DNA of 40,546 bases from Euprymna scolopes (taxonomy: Eukaryota; Mollusca; Cephalopoda; Sepiida; Sepiolidae): positions 86,519,225 through 86,559,770 of the forward strand of contig CM044497.1 of assembly GCA_024364805.1 (NCBI GenBank), given 5' to 3'. Made by a program: the position numbers and the translations under genes. Under the pieces are notes generated by a model. The model did no database searches, was not told where the DNA came from, and saw only the letters and a program-made list of their open reading frames with translations. Shown here in pieces: positions 21,170-33,141 of the stretch. Each line of letters begins with the position of its first letter. Within the stretch, counting starts at the first letter, position 1.

Positions 21170-22200
21170 CGTTTTTATGTGTCTACAAATTTTTCTGCTA
21201 TTCTGTTCGATCTGGGATGGTAAACTTGCGACGTTCTCGAGGCATGTGCTATTGGTTTTGCAGATCCATCCTCAAATGTGTGTACAGTACTTCGTCTGTC
21301 ATCGTAAGCATCTGCTGCTACAATGATTTTCCACTTCAGATAGAAATGTGCTGCTACAAAACAGCTTTTTATTGTTTTTAAACGCCTGTTCGCATTTTTT
21401 TTTTCCATATCCACTTTGTGCCCTTTTTATCAAGTTATTTAACAGCGCTCTCATATATACTTTTGGGATATATATGCTATAGTAACTTACTAATTCCAAG
21501 AAAACCTCGAGTTTAACAATGTTATCAGGTTTGGGGTATATTCTTACTAGCTTTATCCCTTTCGGAGTTTAGTTTCTTTTTCCTTTACTGTCAATTATCT
21601 GCGTTAAATTCTTTATCTTTAAGAACAAATCTCATTTTTCAGAACTCAGTTTGAATCCGTATTCTTAAATTCTCTGAAATACTGCTATAATATGGGCTTT
21701 GTGTTGCGTCTCATTTTCGCTTTTAATCAAAATATCATCCCAATATGCGATTGCATATTCCATACCCGCCCACATTATATTCATTATTTGCTGGAATAAA
21801 CTTGGCGCTACCTTCAATCATAAAGGAAGATAATTAAGTTTAAAAATCCTTATTAAGTTTTTATTGTTAAATACTTCGAGCTGAATGTAAGCTTCCAACC
21901 AATCTAATTTTGAAAACACTCTACCACCATTTAATTTCATGAATATCACTTCTGAAGATAGTAATGGATATGCATGGTTTTTCAAACGGTCATTCAACCC
22001 AGTTGAAAAGTCGGCACATCCTCTGATGTTTTCGGTTTTTATTTTTTATATATACTGTTGGCGAAGCCTAATCCGAACAGTCGACTTTTGAAATCACACC
22101 ATTTCTTTGAACTCTTCTAATTCCATCATTTATTTCATCTAGTGTCGAAAATCACACTTTTCTCTGTGGCTTAAAAATTGGAGAGCGAGTCCTTCTGCAA
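21170..22200 (-). pseudogene. Gypsy pol remnants (RT, RNase H, integrase pieces)
   Basis: The minus strand shows a reverse transcriptase region at about 21560-22130, recognised by an LND-type block, a FSKLDWLEAY block and a YWDDIL catalytic motif. To its left is RNase H-like sequence containing KPIAHASR, then integrase C-terminal-type sequence continuing left of 21170. These enzymes copied the element's RNA and inserted the DNA. It is a fossil: broken in many places and not expressed as a protein. Confidence 0.75.
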
Positions 22201-22439
22201 AAACGTGAAAGAATTCACTTTTTGAATCCATAATAAATTTTTGTTTGTGTTGACTTACTTTTTTCTGGGACGTTAACTTTGTTACAGAAAAAATTGATTC
22301 GTAATTCCTCTAAGTTAAACAATACGATCGAATCGAAATCAAAAATATTTTCTGAACGAGGAAGGACATACATTTTCGATTTATGAGTTTTTCGCATAAA
22401 TGAAATGTTACATTTTATTTCTCCTTTGAATTTTAATTT

Positions 22440-23560
22440 TGTACCTAGTACTCCTCTGGAAATCTTTTCTGTGTTCATTAAATGTGAAGAACCTACTTTG
22501 TTCCAAGTTGGTTCGTTTCTTACCTAGGTATCACTTTCTGAATCGAGTATCAATTTTACAGTCTGCTCATGTATTTTTATGTTTAGGTAATTACTTATAT
22601 GACCCTCCTTGATTTCGTTTTTAGACAAAACTACTTTCACCTTCGATGTTTCGTCAGACAATGTGAACTTGTATAGCCTACACACCCACAATTAAAGCCT
22701 ATTTTATCCTAAAATATAGTCTTTTATATGCTTTCCAACACACACATTGCATATAACATTTCTTTTTTATTTGGATTCGACTTTTGTCTTACAGTATGTA
22801 TCCGTGATTTGCTTTTCCATTCAATTCGAGTTTTATGTTTTCTAATATTTATTAGACGCTAGCCTCCCTCTATTACTTTTTGTAGCGTACCATTTGGGCC
22901 CTGTTTCATACTACTAAGAACTCTTGTTCTAATTCCTTTATCCTTCGGTGCCTTTAAACATCAAACAAAAAATTAGCATTTAAACATTTCATTCGATAAT
23001 GCCGTCAAATTAAATGCCTCATGTTGTGCATTCCCAATACCAGCATACGTGACAAAATCATTGTCCTCATTTTTATTTTTCGATATTTAAGTATGTGTTC
23101 TCTTTCATCGAAAATTTTTAATAAAATTTTTATTTCACTAAACATGTCCTCCATTTTTTATTTTTTGATTTTAGAGGAATTAAATTCGTATATTTAGTAT
23201 TTTTCAACTTTTGTAATAATAGCGGCATTTTTTCTTCGTCTGACCATTGTTTAGATCTTTTTGTAAATATAGTAACAAATCTATTAAAATATACTGGAAA
23301 AGATGAACCAATATCCGGGTAGTATGTGAATTCTAATAGTGAATTTAAGGTTGCTTAAGTTTAAGAATCTGATCCCCTGGTGATTTTGTGCTCCTAAACC
23401 ATACGTCTTCCAAGAGTAATTTATTGTCTTTTGCTTGTTTGAATAACTTTTGAAATCTCTCTTTTGTTGGCGTTGGAATTGATGTTGTTGTAAAATGGCT
23501 TTGAAGTACATTAGCAATCTGTTCAATTTTTTCAAACGTGTGAGTTGGTTTCGAAGTCAT
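22440..23560 (-). pseudogene. Gypsy gag-like region
   Basis: The region next to the 5' LTR on the minus strand, beginning with ATG at 23560. The first part reads as a helical, Lys/Gln-rich capsid-like sequence (MTSKPTHTFEKIEQI at its start). Position and composition match gag of K02A2.6-type Gypsy elements. It would have formed the particle shell. Broken. Confidence 0.55.
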
Positions 23561-23570
23561 TCATCGCCAG

Positions 23571-23758
23571 TGATATGATCCTGGAAAAGGGATATATATT
23601 GTTTAAAATAGCTGGGTTGTCTTGTTTCAGTTTAAGTAATAAATCTGGGATGTCACAGTATGGACGAGTATCATAGTTGAAACAGGAGTTCTTAGTATGA
23701 GGCTGGTGTACAGTATTGCAAGAGGAAGGGCCCGGATGTACTTATATTTATGATGTAA
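23571..23758 (-). repeat. 5' LTR of the Gypsy fossil
   Basis: Direct-repeat partner of 20369-20577. It lies just upstream, on the minus strand, of a TGG-starting primer-binding-site-like sequence and the gag-like start. About 188 bp. Confidence 0.75.
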
Positions 23759-23824
23759 TCTTGATTCGTTGTCAAATAGGCAAGCAATGTTAATGCTTAA
23801 ACACGAGGTTGTGAGCCTCATCAA

Positions 23825-24240
23825 AACTATGCTAGAAGAATACCTGTCCCAGAAAAAGTAAAATCAATTCCCCAAACAGAACAGTTTTATATTATTTTTT
23901 GTCTTCTTACAAAAATTAAAATGAAAATATAATGATCCTAAATCTCATGTCTAGAATCCTTATATCAATTTTGATCAAAAGTCATTAGATGATTTCGATC
24001 CTGGAAAATATCTAAAATTAAAGTCATAAGCTAAATGATTATCAAGCAGATATTGAAATTCAGAGGATTGTGCTTAATTGTTGGCTAATAACTATAGCTC
24101 AAATTCAATGCAAATTTGAAATATGTTTAAAATATTCAAATTTCACAATCGGAGGTACTATCCATATTATGTTCCCTAAACCCCTTTAAAATAAAACAAA
24201 CAAATTGAAATTTGAGATATCCTTTTACTTTGAGGAAAAA
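23825..24240 (-). repeat. Diverged copy of the Helitron-like repeat
   Basis: Aligns by eye with 6460-6880 in the same orientation (for example CTAGAAGAATACCTGTCCC versus CTAGAAAAATATCCGTCCC) and with the reverse complement of 29160-29440. It starts just outside the Gypsy target duplication. Confidence 0.5.
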
Positions 24241-25010
24241 AATGTATCGACCAAAGTTAAATGAAGTTGCAATGTACTAGACTATGCGTGACCCGTTGGG
24301 TCAGTATGTTATATTAGCTATGGAATTAATGTATGAGCATGGCACTTGTGACGTAAAGAAAATAGTTTTTTGTGACATAACAGAAACATTTCTATGAAAG
24401 TATATTAAAATGAAAAAAGAATATAGATTTCTATGAGTCGTTCTGTTTATAATAGTTTATTTTTGAAAAAAAAAAACAAAAAAAAAAAACTTGCAGCCCT
24501 TGAATTATAAGTGGTTTAGCATACTTATAGGTAAATTTGCACTGAACAGATAACATAATACTTGAAGTTAAATTCAAATTTTGATATATCTTTTAATTTA
24601 AACGCGAAAAAAAAACAACAACTAGGACGCTGAAAACGTACACAATAAAACAATATGTTTTATTGTCGCATGGATAATTTATTTGTAACGCAAATTAAAA
24701 AAAACATATTTTCGAGGTTATTTATTTATGTTGGTAGTGTAGAAGAAAATGTATGAATGTTTTTTTAAGAAAGGTATATTAAAAAATGGAGAATAAATTT
24801 AAAAAAATTAAGGCGGTGGATAAATCGCCGTTGTAAAATGCTCTTATGGTTGTCAACGGGTTAAAGTAGATTTATTTGCAAGAAAATTGCGTTAAAATAA
24901 CTTAAACGTAATATGGAAATGAAGCTGTAAATAAAATGCAGAAAGTATTAACAATTGTTTATTTGGATAATTTAAACGTGAAAAAAAAAACAAGCTCTGT
25001 GAACTCTTAT
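24204..25010. repeat. Degenerate tandem repeat, period about 370 bp
   Basis: Three anchor points recur at about 365-372 bp: GATATCCTTTTACTTTGAGG near 24213, GATATATCTTTTAATTTAAA near 24582 and GGATAATTTAAACGTGAAAA near 24964. A second pair is AAAGTATATTAAAATGAAAA near 24397 and AAAGGTATATTAAAAAATGG near 24770. The units are strongly diverged. The biological source is not known. Confidence 0.4.
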
Positions 25011-25222
25011 CAGGTGGATGTGTATATGTTTAAAGATTGAATTGGATGGAAAAAGCACCTAGTAGTTTGACTATTATTAAAAATAAAAATGTTAAAATGT
25101 TTTTTGCTTTATATAGTCGGTGTTTTAATCAGTGAGATGTGTGTTGGGCTATTTCGAGCTCAAATTGAAAATAGGTTAAATATATTATTTTTGAAAGGCA
25201 AGTTTTTTCGATTTTCTTTCTT

Positions 25223-25224
<2 letters not shown>

Positions 25225-25261
<37 letters not shown>
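25225..25261. repeat. Poly-T tract (about 37 T)
   Basis: A long homopolymer preceded by CTTTCTTTCTTT. It might be the tail of a minus-strand retroposon, but no recognisable body follows on the right. Confidence 0.9.
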
Positions 25262-25264
<3 letters not shown>

Positions 25265-25759
25265 TATTTTCAACTTATTTATAAATTTGGTTCAAACAAA
25301 TAACCATATTATATTCCGAGGAAACTAACTGAAATTTCGGCTACATATATATCAACCTCATTTGCTAATTTTCTTTATGAATTTTGACGATGTTTTTATA
25401 GGTGATTTTACCACCATTATATCATTGACTTTTTGGTAACAATGACGTTTTCATTTCTTCCTCTGCTCATTAATTTCTTTTCTTTTTACTATGCTGATAA
25501 TTTTTTTTTTCAATCCGAAGAAAAAGATTACTTTATATTCCCTTTATGTTTTTTTATTAATAAATTTCCCCCTTCTTCCCACTAATTATAGCTATTTCAT
25601 CAATTTTAACGCTTCGAAGTGTTAAAATTTTGTACCTATAAAATCTATTTAAATATTTGAAGACAAGGTATAATCAATCTGTTATAGGAAACTTTTAATA
25701 AAGTTATTTGATTGAGGGTTAAGATTATTCTCCTTTAACCTAAAGTATCTTTTCTGCAG

Positions 25760-25831
25760 GAGTGTTTGGCGAATAACATCCAGGATATATCTCCAAATGT
25801 GTTTCGAAATTTAAATCTATTACTGCATTAA
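25760..25831 (+). CDS. Possible terminal host exon
   Basis: A good 3' splice site (TTAACCTAAAG then TATCTTTTCTGCAG) precedes an open stretch of 23 codons, starting ECLANNIQDISP and ending in TAA. It would join in phase 0, which is the phase left by the exon at 10761-10867, and both are on the plus strand. No AATAAA was seen close downstream and the peptide is not recognised. A chance acceptor-like sequence is quite possible. Confidence 0.25.
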   Translation, partial: ECLANNIQDISPNVFRNLNLLLH

Positions 25832-26990
25832 ATGTTAAGCAAGCTTTCCTAAAACATGACAATTTTTCTGCAATCCTGATTCAGTTAGAAACAAATATCG
25901 TCAAATGTGAAGTTTTATCTGCTTAGTTTTGTTTATCCTTGGCTTTATAGATAGGTTTATCAAATTGAATTCCTTTGATAAGATAATTTAAAATTCCACA
26001 CTTCGTTTGAAATGGGCTGAAACACATTTTCATAAATATATTTTTATACTAGTCTTAAGCTCTAATTGTGTACTGTACACTGTTGAATTGAATACCGAAA
26101 CAAAAATTATACATGCAATATCATAAATCATAAATCTGTAGGTATCAAACAGTAATCTATTACTATACTAAAACTTAGTCTTTAATTTTGAATGTTCTAA
26201 TTTGCCATAATTTTCAATTAACTCAGAGTGAACTATCTTTTACCAATTTTATGTCTATCACCTTCACATTCTCTCATTGTATTTTATCTGAACTCTTCTC
26301 ATCATACTTATTTTATATGCTGTCTATTCTTACTTCCGTCTCTCTCTCTCTGATTATTACCATCAACAATCAATTATTACGTATACTAAATATTTGTTTC
26401 CTTAAGGCTTACCTCTATATATTTTAATCACACAAAGTACATGCTAAAATATGCATAGTTATGGGAGTAAGATATGTTTCAAAAATGTTTTAAAAAGTAG
26501 TGATTGACTGAACAGTCACTCATCTCTCACTTATTTATCTACATATTTCTATCGCCTTTCTCACTCTAGATTGATTCAGTCACTCTCTAATAGTTCTTAA
26601 TGTTTCGGTAAGTGTTCAGAGAAAGAGTTCCTCTTTAACATTAAATTTTACAAATCTGAGTGGTGAATCATTCTTGTAATGGAAAAATGACCCAAAAAGG
26701 GATTGCAAACGAAATGAATGTATTGTAGAGAAATGAAAATGATATACTATTGCAAATATTAAATTTTGTTGTCCCAAACAAAAATTAGCAGCATCAATCC
26801 AGTTATAGAAGCTTTGAATAATAAAGAATTCCAGGTAAAGAATCATAGTATGAATCCAGTTAGAATTCTTAATGGCTCTCTTCTCATGCCAAAACGAAAA
26901 GCTAGGATTGAATAAAAATCGGATATTCATTGTGTTTTATAGAGCAAACCTGGTACCTGATTAGTTCATTCTTAAATATTTATGAATTTT
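25832..26990. other. AT-rich interval, no gene seen
   Basis: Open frames at 26188-26427 and 26616-26930 are Ile/Leu/Phe/Ser-rich products of AT-rich DNA. No domain or splice context was found. Confidence 0.5.
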
Positions 26991-27041
26991 ATATTTATAG
27001 CCAGAGGTGATTATTCTCATATCACCCCTGGCTATAAATAT
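26991..27041. other. Short near-perfect palindrome
   Basis: Arms ATATTTATAGCCAGAGGTGAT and ATCACCCCTGGCTATAAATAT are 21 bases long with one mismatch and a spacer of 9 bases. It can form a stable hairpin or cruciform. Confidence 0.9.
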
Positions 27042-27281
27042 AATTGTCCAAATCTTTGTGATCGTACCCAATTCCAGTATGTCAAAAATATTGCAACAAC
27101 AAAATATGTTTATTACTAGTTATGCATACATATACAATATTATATTAGATAATTTTATGAATGAAGTTGATTATTTTCCTTTGTGTCCATTTCATTATAA
27201 TTTCCATATGGAAAACAAAACATTTTCTTTAGTATTAAACGTGCACACAAATAATCATAATACTTTATTAAATCTAAAATA

Positions 27282-27893
27282 ATGGTTGGATCATTCTACC
27301 GCTCCCAAAAGTATTTCACTCCTAAGGCAATCCTCTAACTGTGAAAAAACCAAATATGTTTTAAGATGTTGCCATATCTGGGGAGGAACTGCTAAGAGTA
27401 TCCTTTCTTGTCTTTGAAATCTGGTGAGCAAGGACCTTTTCACATCCCTGCTATCGCTTTGTCACAGAAAAGACGTTGTGAGTCTATCTTTGCTGTTGTT
27501 ACTTTCATGGTAGGTGTTCAACTGAACTTTAATCTATGCCCCCCCCCCAAAAAAAAAAACTTTTGCAACAAATACTAGTTCAGCTACAAAATCTATCAAC
27601 AATTTACCTCACTCCCTATTTGTGCCTAAATCTACACAAAAATTACATGAGCGGAATTTCGTTTCTAGAAGTGTCCTTCTGTGGATCACAATACCATGGA
27701 ACTGCTTCCCAGATGAATATAATATAGTCGTTTTCAAGTCTAATGTAAATAGGTTCTTGTTGAATCATCCCCTTATATAATTAATCCATACCCAAGTTCC
27801 CCTTTAACTGATTATCTCAGTGTTGTATCACCATCTAACACTCATGAAACATTATCCTAGAGTGGCTTCTTGGCCTTGATAAGTAAGTAAACA
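27282..27893 (+). mobile_element. Sense 3' fragment of LINE 2 family
   Basis: Parallels 16000-16640. It reads GGTTGGATCATTCTACC, then a TGCCATATCTGGGGAGGAAC block, CACAGAAAAGACGTTGTGAG, AACTGCTTCCCAGATGAAT and finally the 3' stem-loop near 27852-27882. It is diverged, with a C10-A11 homopolymer near 27540-27560. The 63-codon frame at 27536 has no meaning of its own. Confidence 0.75.
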
Positions 27894-28352
27894 AATGTAG
27901 ACGCCAGTATTTCAATATAAATTAATAAAAAGACATGGTTGATATTTTAAACATATTGCGATTAACATACATACATTTCTATTTACATGCACACACAAAT
28001 ATCATTCATTTATGTCCACTATATATTCTTTTATAAAAAATTTCGTCTCATGATCTCTTGTAACTATTAGATAAATATATATTTTATAGAGCATTTCAGA
28101 TTTGGTATGCCACATTTTTTGAAGAGTCTTAAAAATTGCACAATTCTGAGCAGCAAAAAACTATAAATCTTACCAGAATATGACTAGCAAAGGCAGTTAT
28201 GTATTTCCCCCATGAAAAGACCGAAGAAAGTGAATGTGAAATCAATAAATAGCTCAATATATCTTCAAGAAGGATAACAAGACAGCTAACTCTATCATCT
28301 GTGTCTTTTACTGATGTATAACTCTACTCTCATAACTCGTCCTTTATATATA

Positions 28353-29476
28353 TACTAGCAGCCTGCTCGGCATTACCCAGCCATAAAATATGCATAAATA
28401 TTTAATTCATATAGAAACTGAGATATGCTGCATGCGAGTATTATGTTTTTCTAAACAGTTTACTCCTTGTAAAAAAAAAAAATACTCAAGCTGAGATTGA
28501 AATCAAAATGGGACAGTGAGTCAAGTACGATAACCATGAGGCCAATTTGAAACGATTTTTAAAAGGTATTTTCAAATGTACTTATTCATAACATAAGGAA
28601 TTTATTATGTGAACCATTCATGCATGCATATTCGTGAAACAGTTGAGAGATAAAAATCCGATGACCCCCACCCCCGTACAATTTTTTAATTCTGGCCTCT
28701 TAGTAGCCCTTTTTCTTGATGAAAACGGATTAAAATGTTTTCTACATGTCTGAATACCCTATATATCAAATTTCAAAATTTCAAGTCTGTAGATAAAAAA
28801 TTCGTTGAGTATATAGGTTGAGAATTATCCTCATACACATATTCTCACTTATGTGTGTGTGTGTGTCTGTCTGTCAGTGTGTATTTGTTTATATGTTTGT
28901 ACGTACAGATTTACTCCTAAACTAATTAATCTTTCATGAATTTTGGAACACAGTGTAAGGGGTTGTAATGTGACCTATGTTTAGTTTGAAACAAATGGAG
29001 TCAAAGGATTTTAAGTCTTTTATGAAAATTCAGGTTCCTCCAATTTTTTAATGAAATTTAAACAATAGGTATTAGACATCAATTATTAAATATTTGTCAA
29101 ATTTCAGTTTCTTTGGACTATTTTAAAGTTTTTTTTGTTTTTTTTTTAAATAATATAGGAACCAACCAGCTGTGTGAAAGTCAAATATTTCAGATTTGTA
29201 TTAAATTTAATCTAGTCATTAGGCTCTAATTAAGCAAGATTATCTGAATTTCAAGTTCTTTTTAAGACCCCTTAAACTTAAGACTTAAATTTTAGGCATT
29301 TTTACAATCAAAATCACGTAATAGATTTTTATTAAATATTTGAATTTGAATTCTAGGCATAAGGTTTAGTATCATTATATCTTGATTTTAATCTTCCTAT
29401 GCAAAACTCCTATTTAGGAAATTCATTTTACTCGTTCTGTGATGAGTATTTTAATACATATATCTATAGATATAGA
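28353..29476 (-). mobile_element. Longer Helitron-like repeat copy (about 1.1 kb)
   Basis: On the minus strand it ends GGCTGCTAG followed by T at 28352, the same kind of end as the element at 9855-10220. A possible start, ATCTATATCTATAGATATATG near 29455-29476, resembles a Helitron TC start preceded by A. The middle has a GTCTGTCTGTC stretch near 28866-28876. Internal parts match 6460-7030 and 23825-24240 in the opposite orientation. It is non-coding. Termini on the right side are uncertain. Confidence 0.45.
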
Positions 29477-29499
29477 TATCTTGTTACGATAAACCTAAA

Positions 29500-29744
29500 A
29501 AAATAGTATCTCGTGGATGGAAGAAGGAATGACCGCCCTTGGATTTAAAAGTCAGGGAGTCGGCCATCACACTCTGAGGAGCACATAGGTGGCTCCAAAT
29601 TCAGAGAGTTAATCATTGCCCATCCAGTGGTTAGATTTATCATAATCTCAATTGTAACTTGTTAAATAAGCCTGTTAAACTTTTCACTTAGTTCTATCAT
29701 TTTTATGTGGTTATTTCACAGACAACTCCCATTTTAAAACGCGT

Positions 29745-29781
<37 letters not shown>

Positions 29782-30700
29782 TGTTGATAGAAAAGGATAA
29801 GACAGTTTCTGTTTAGTGCAGGAAATTAATGCAAAACAGAGCATACATAATAGCTAAAAGAAAAAATACAGCACAAACTTAACCCAATCTCATTATAAAT
29901 TTATTTCAACTCCACAACAGACCTTTTCAAACGAGGTGAGCCAGTCAGCTTAGCATTTGACTTGTACAATGTAAAAATTAACAACCGATATTCATATTTA
30001 TTAGAAAAATAAATGAAAAAACGTGGGGAAAGAAGAGAGATAATGTCGTTCCAGAAGAATTTATGCAGTATAGAAATAAAGCTAGAAGGGGAAGAGGCGA
30101 AGAAATTCAAGTTGACTGGAGAGAAGAGGGGGGCGCGATAGACAGGAAGAGAGAAAGATTGTCAAGTTTGGAGTCAACAATGCATTTCTCCAACTTACAT
30201 CTACACAATCTCTATCACTAATAATATTTAGAATTTTTCACTTATAAATATAATGACTAATACATATTGTATGCACTGTCAGTAATACTAGATAAATGCG
30301 ATGGTAAGTGGATACTTTTATTTTAAATGTGCTAGATCTAGACATAACTATATTACCTGATATGTGTCTACTATCTCTCTTTGCTTAGATGAATTATCAC
30401 TCACTAAACAAATGAAATCAACTGTTAAAAACCTTGTGAAGTTTAAAGCTGCACTGTTATTCTTTTAAGTGGATTTTTCTGAGATCGCCGATATATCCGC
30501 TAGTTTGCATATATTAGAAAGATAAAGAAAGGTGGCTAAAGCATTTATGCGTGTATATCACTTTCAAATAAATATCATATTTTGTTGACTTTCTTGACCT
30601 TGTCTGAGTTTTATATTTGCATCTTCGGAAATGGGATCGTGCAAGCAGAACCCCATTTTTGACTTCTACCAAACCATAAATCTTTCTTTGGCTGACAATG
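29500..30700. other. Interval with a (TA)/(GA) tract, no gene seen
   Basis: A (TA)9-(GA)8 compound microsatellite is at 29746-29781. A GC-richer stretch near 29510-29640 and a purine-rich one near 30010-30165 show no recognisable coding content. Confidence 0.5.
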
Positions 30701-30708
30701 TGAATCTA

Positions 30709-31222
30709 CAATGAAATTTACTCAGATGTTATTGGCATGGTTTTAATGCTGGAACATTTTAGCCAAGGAAAATAAAACTGAACAAAAATGTCTGATATGA
30801 TCATATGGAGGCTGAAAGGAACCGTACAATTCCAGTGACATTATTTATGAACAAGCGAGTTGCATTTTGTACTCACTGAAAAAAAAAAGTTTTGTTCTTG
30901 GCGAGAACATTTTGTATTTAAGAGATTTTTTTCTGAAGAGTCGATTTTTTTAAAAATCTTGCTTTATCATATGACATAAAATAAACATTGCTTGAAACAC
31001 AAACAATTTTGTCATTTGATATATTTCTCCTCTAGTCTTCAAATTTTTGAAGACTAAAGGAGAAATATATTAACTCGCTTGTTCATAAATAATGTCACTG
31101 CAATTGTAAGGTTCCTTTCAGCCTCCATATGATCATATCAGGCATTTTCGTTCAGTTTTATTCTCCTTGGCTAAAATGTTCCAGCATTAAAGCCATGCTA
31201 ATAATGAGTAAATGTCATTGTA
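30709..31222. mobile_element. Fold-back element C with nested palindrome
   Basis: Arms of about 150 bp (30709-30861 and 31071-31222) share blocks such as TTTTAATGCTGGAACATTTT, GATATGATCATATGGAGG and TTATTTATGAACAAGCGAG with their inverses. Between them, next to the right arm, lies a second near-perfect palindrome at 31019-31070 (arms ATATATTTCTCCTCTAGTCT / its inverse). Arm identity by eye is near 90%. Non-coding. Confidence 0.85.
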
Positions 31223-31442
31223 AATTCTTGAAAAAATAGTAAAGTGATTTTTTTCAAGGCTTATGTTAGTTATCAGTAAATCTCCTGACCAAGATAGGTT
31301 CAAGTTTGCTAGAGGTTCTAAATGCTATGGTTTCAGTAGTACTCTGTAGGTCTCTTTAGTTTCATAGGTTTAGTGGTGGAGTTTACTTAAAAACTTGTTT
31401 GCATTAAAAACGACTATCTTTTTTTTTCGACACTTATTTACT

Positions 31443-31750
31443 CTTTAGTTGTTATGATCTGCTAAGACCAAAGAGGTGTGGGATCGAATTACGATCTATT
31501 TTGAGTGATCAAACGAAAGGACCTTAGTACTTGAAAAAAGGAAGCAAAAATATTTGGATGGCCTTGATAGACAGACTTTAAGATGGGCTGCAATAGCTTT
31601 TGAAATAGCATAAGAGTCATACCATCCGTTATTATAATTTTTTTTTTTCGATCGCTTTATGGGAAAATTTTATCTTGCTTTATCTTTTTTCGAATTGCAA
31701 AGTTCAACTGTAATCCTGACGAAACATGAAAGTGTTGAAACGTTGATCAA
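31443..31750 (+). mobile_element. Possible tRNA-derived SINE remnant
   Basis: A B-box-like GGATCGAATTAC is near 31491-31503, with a weak A-box-like region about 40 bases before it. About 220 bp later comes CCTGACGAAACATGAAAGTG then TTGAAACGTTGATC, the paired core motif seen in other short repeats here. The A-box is poor, so the head could be something else. Confidence 0.35.
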
Positions 31751-31787
31751 TTTGCATAGACTCCTTACAGTTTTCATAAAATTTCAA

Positions 31788-31804
31788 TTATATATATATA
31801 TATG

Positions 31805-31840
<36 letters not shown>
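31788..31840. repeat. (TA)n microsatellite
   Basis: TA tract interrupted by GTATG, directly after the SINE-like remnant. Confidence 0.95.
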
Positions 31841-31843
<3 letters not shown>

Positions 31844-32930
31844 TTATTTATCCAATTTTGATTAACAAAATTACACCGAGAATATTTAAGCAGCTCCGTT
31901 TTCATTTAAATATTTGATTAAATGATACAGAATAGTTTTTTGCAATTTTGTTTTCGATTTTTGTGCCGATTTATTTTATTACCATTGTTGAAAGAAGTGA
32001 CAAATCTTCTTAAATTCATTGCTGTTCAAGTACAATGGCAATAAAATAATCGTTAGAAAGATTAAAAAAAAAATCTAAATAAAGTGATTATAAAGCAAAA
32101 AATGATCTGCTAATGCTATTATCTGAGAACCTCTATGTTCACATCGTTCTATCAACAAACCTTATATGATCTTTGATATCGTTATTATGGTGATCATTTT
32201 AAATTTCAAGACTAAGGCCTAGAATCTGTGCAGCATTGGTTCAATAGGAGTAGGTGTACAATGACCCATCGCCTAAAATACTTCAACTGTTTAATCTCTG
32301 AACTTCATATTTGATAAGAATTGATACTCTATCTATGAGGCATATAATGAGGTATTTTTGTTAATATTGATCTTTTTCCCCTCCCATTTTACTTCCGTGT
32401 AAGTTCTAAGAAATCAAATAGCACCTTCCTGGGGGCTAACACTTGGTTTCTATAAGAGCTACATAGATATCTGAGTGTTCCTTTAAAGTTCTCATTTACT
32501 TTCCGAATGCTGAGCTAGGAAAAAAGTGAAGAACATTAAATTTACTTCTTTCAATTGACTAGTTCAATATGTTATAGTATACCTTTATTGTGATCTCTTG
32601 GTCTTACCGGAATCCATAAGAAGAATTCACCTAGTCTGGTGCGATGGAGTATTAAAATTAGTGCTGCCACCTTAGTTAACATTACTTGGAAAATGTGCAT
32701 TATTCCTTGTATAAGCAAGTGTGTATTCATGCTGAGGTGATCTTATTTGGGTTTTGAATACTATGTTACTTTGAATATTTGGTCAGAGTTTACTTGCAGG
32801 GGAAAATATCTCATACCAGCTTGTTCTGAAAAACCTCTGTAAAGAGACATTTTAGATACTCGAAGATAATATCTAGTAAGCATTCGATTTGTCGTCTTTA
32901 TCATATATATCTGTGTGTATGTGCATTATA
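31841..32930. other. Interval without recognised gene
   Basis: No coding frame, splice-flanked exon or repeat terminus could be supported. Confidence 0.5.
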
Positions 32931-32934
32931 TATA

Positions 32935-33042
32935 CAGAGCTGGTTATAAGTCTCACTGAAGATAAAAACTACATAAAAAATAATTAAGCAAACATTCTAC
33001 GTATGAGGTATATATCAAAGTGCTTATGTTCATGTTTATCTT

Positions 33043-33141
<99 letters not shown>

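Larger units (their letters stand above)
20369..23758 (-). mobile_element. Broken Ty3/Gypsy retrotransposon fossil
   Basis: The element lies on the minus strand between two direct repeats that are its LTRs, flanked by TCTTG at 20364-20368 and 23759-23763 (5-bp target duplication). Inside, from right to left, are a gag-like region, an RT region with a YxDD-type catalytic motif, and remnants of RNase H and integrase. A primer-binding-site-like TGGCGATGA follows the 5' LTR. Parts resemble the K02A2.6/Mag-type Gypsy group. At about 3.4 kb it is shorter than the usual 4.5-6 kb, and its reading is broken in many places (well over ten). The two LTRs differ at many sites, so the insertion is old. Confidence 0.8.

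Noticed and set aside
25089-25328. Open frame with a long Phe run
   Set aside because: Produced by the poly-T tract.
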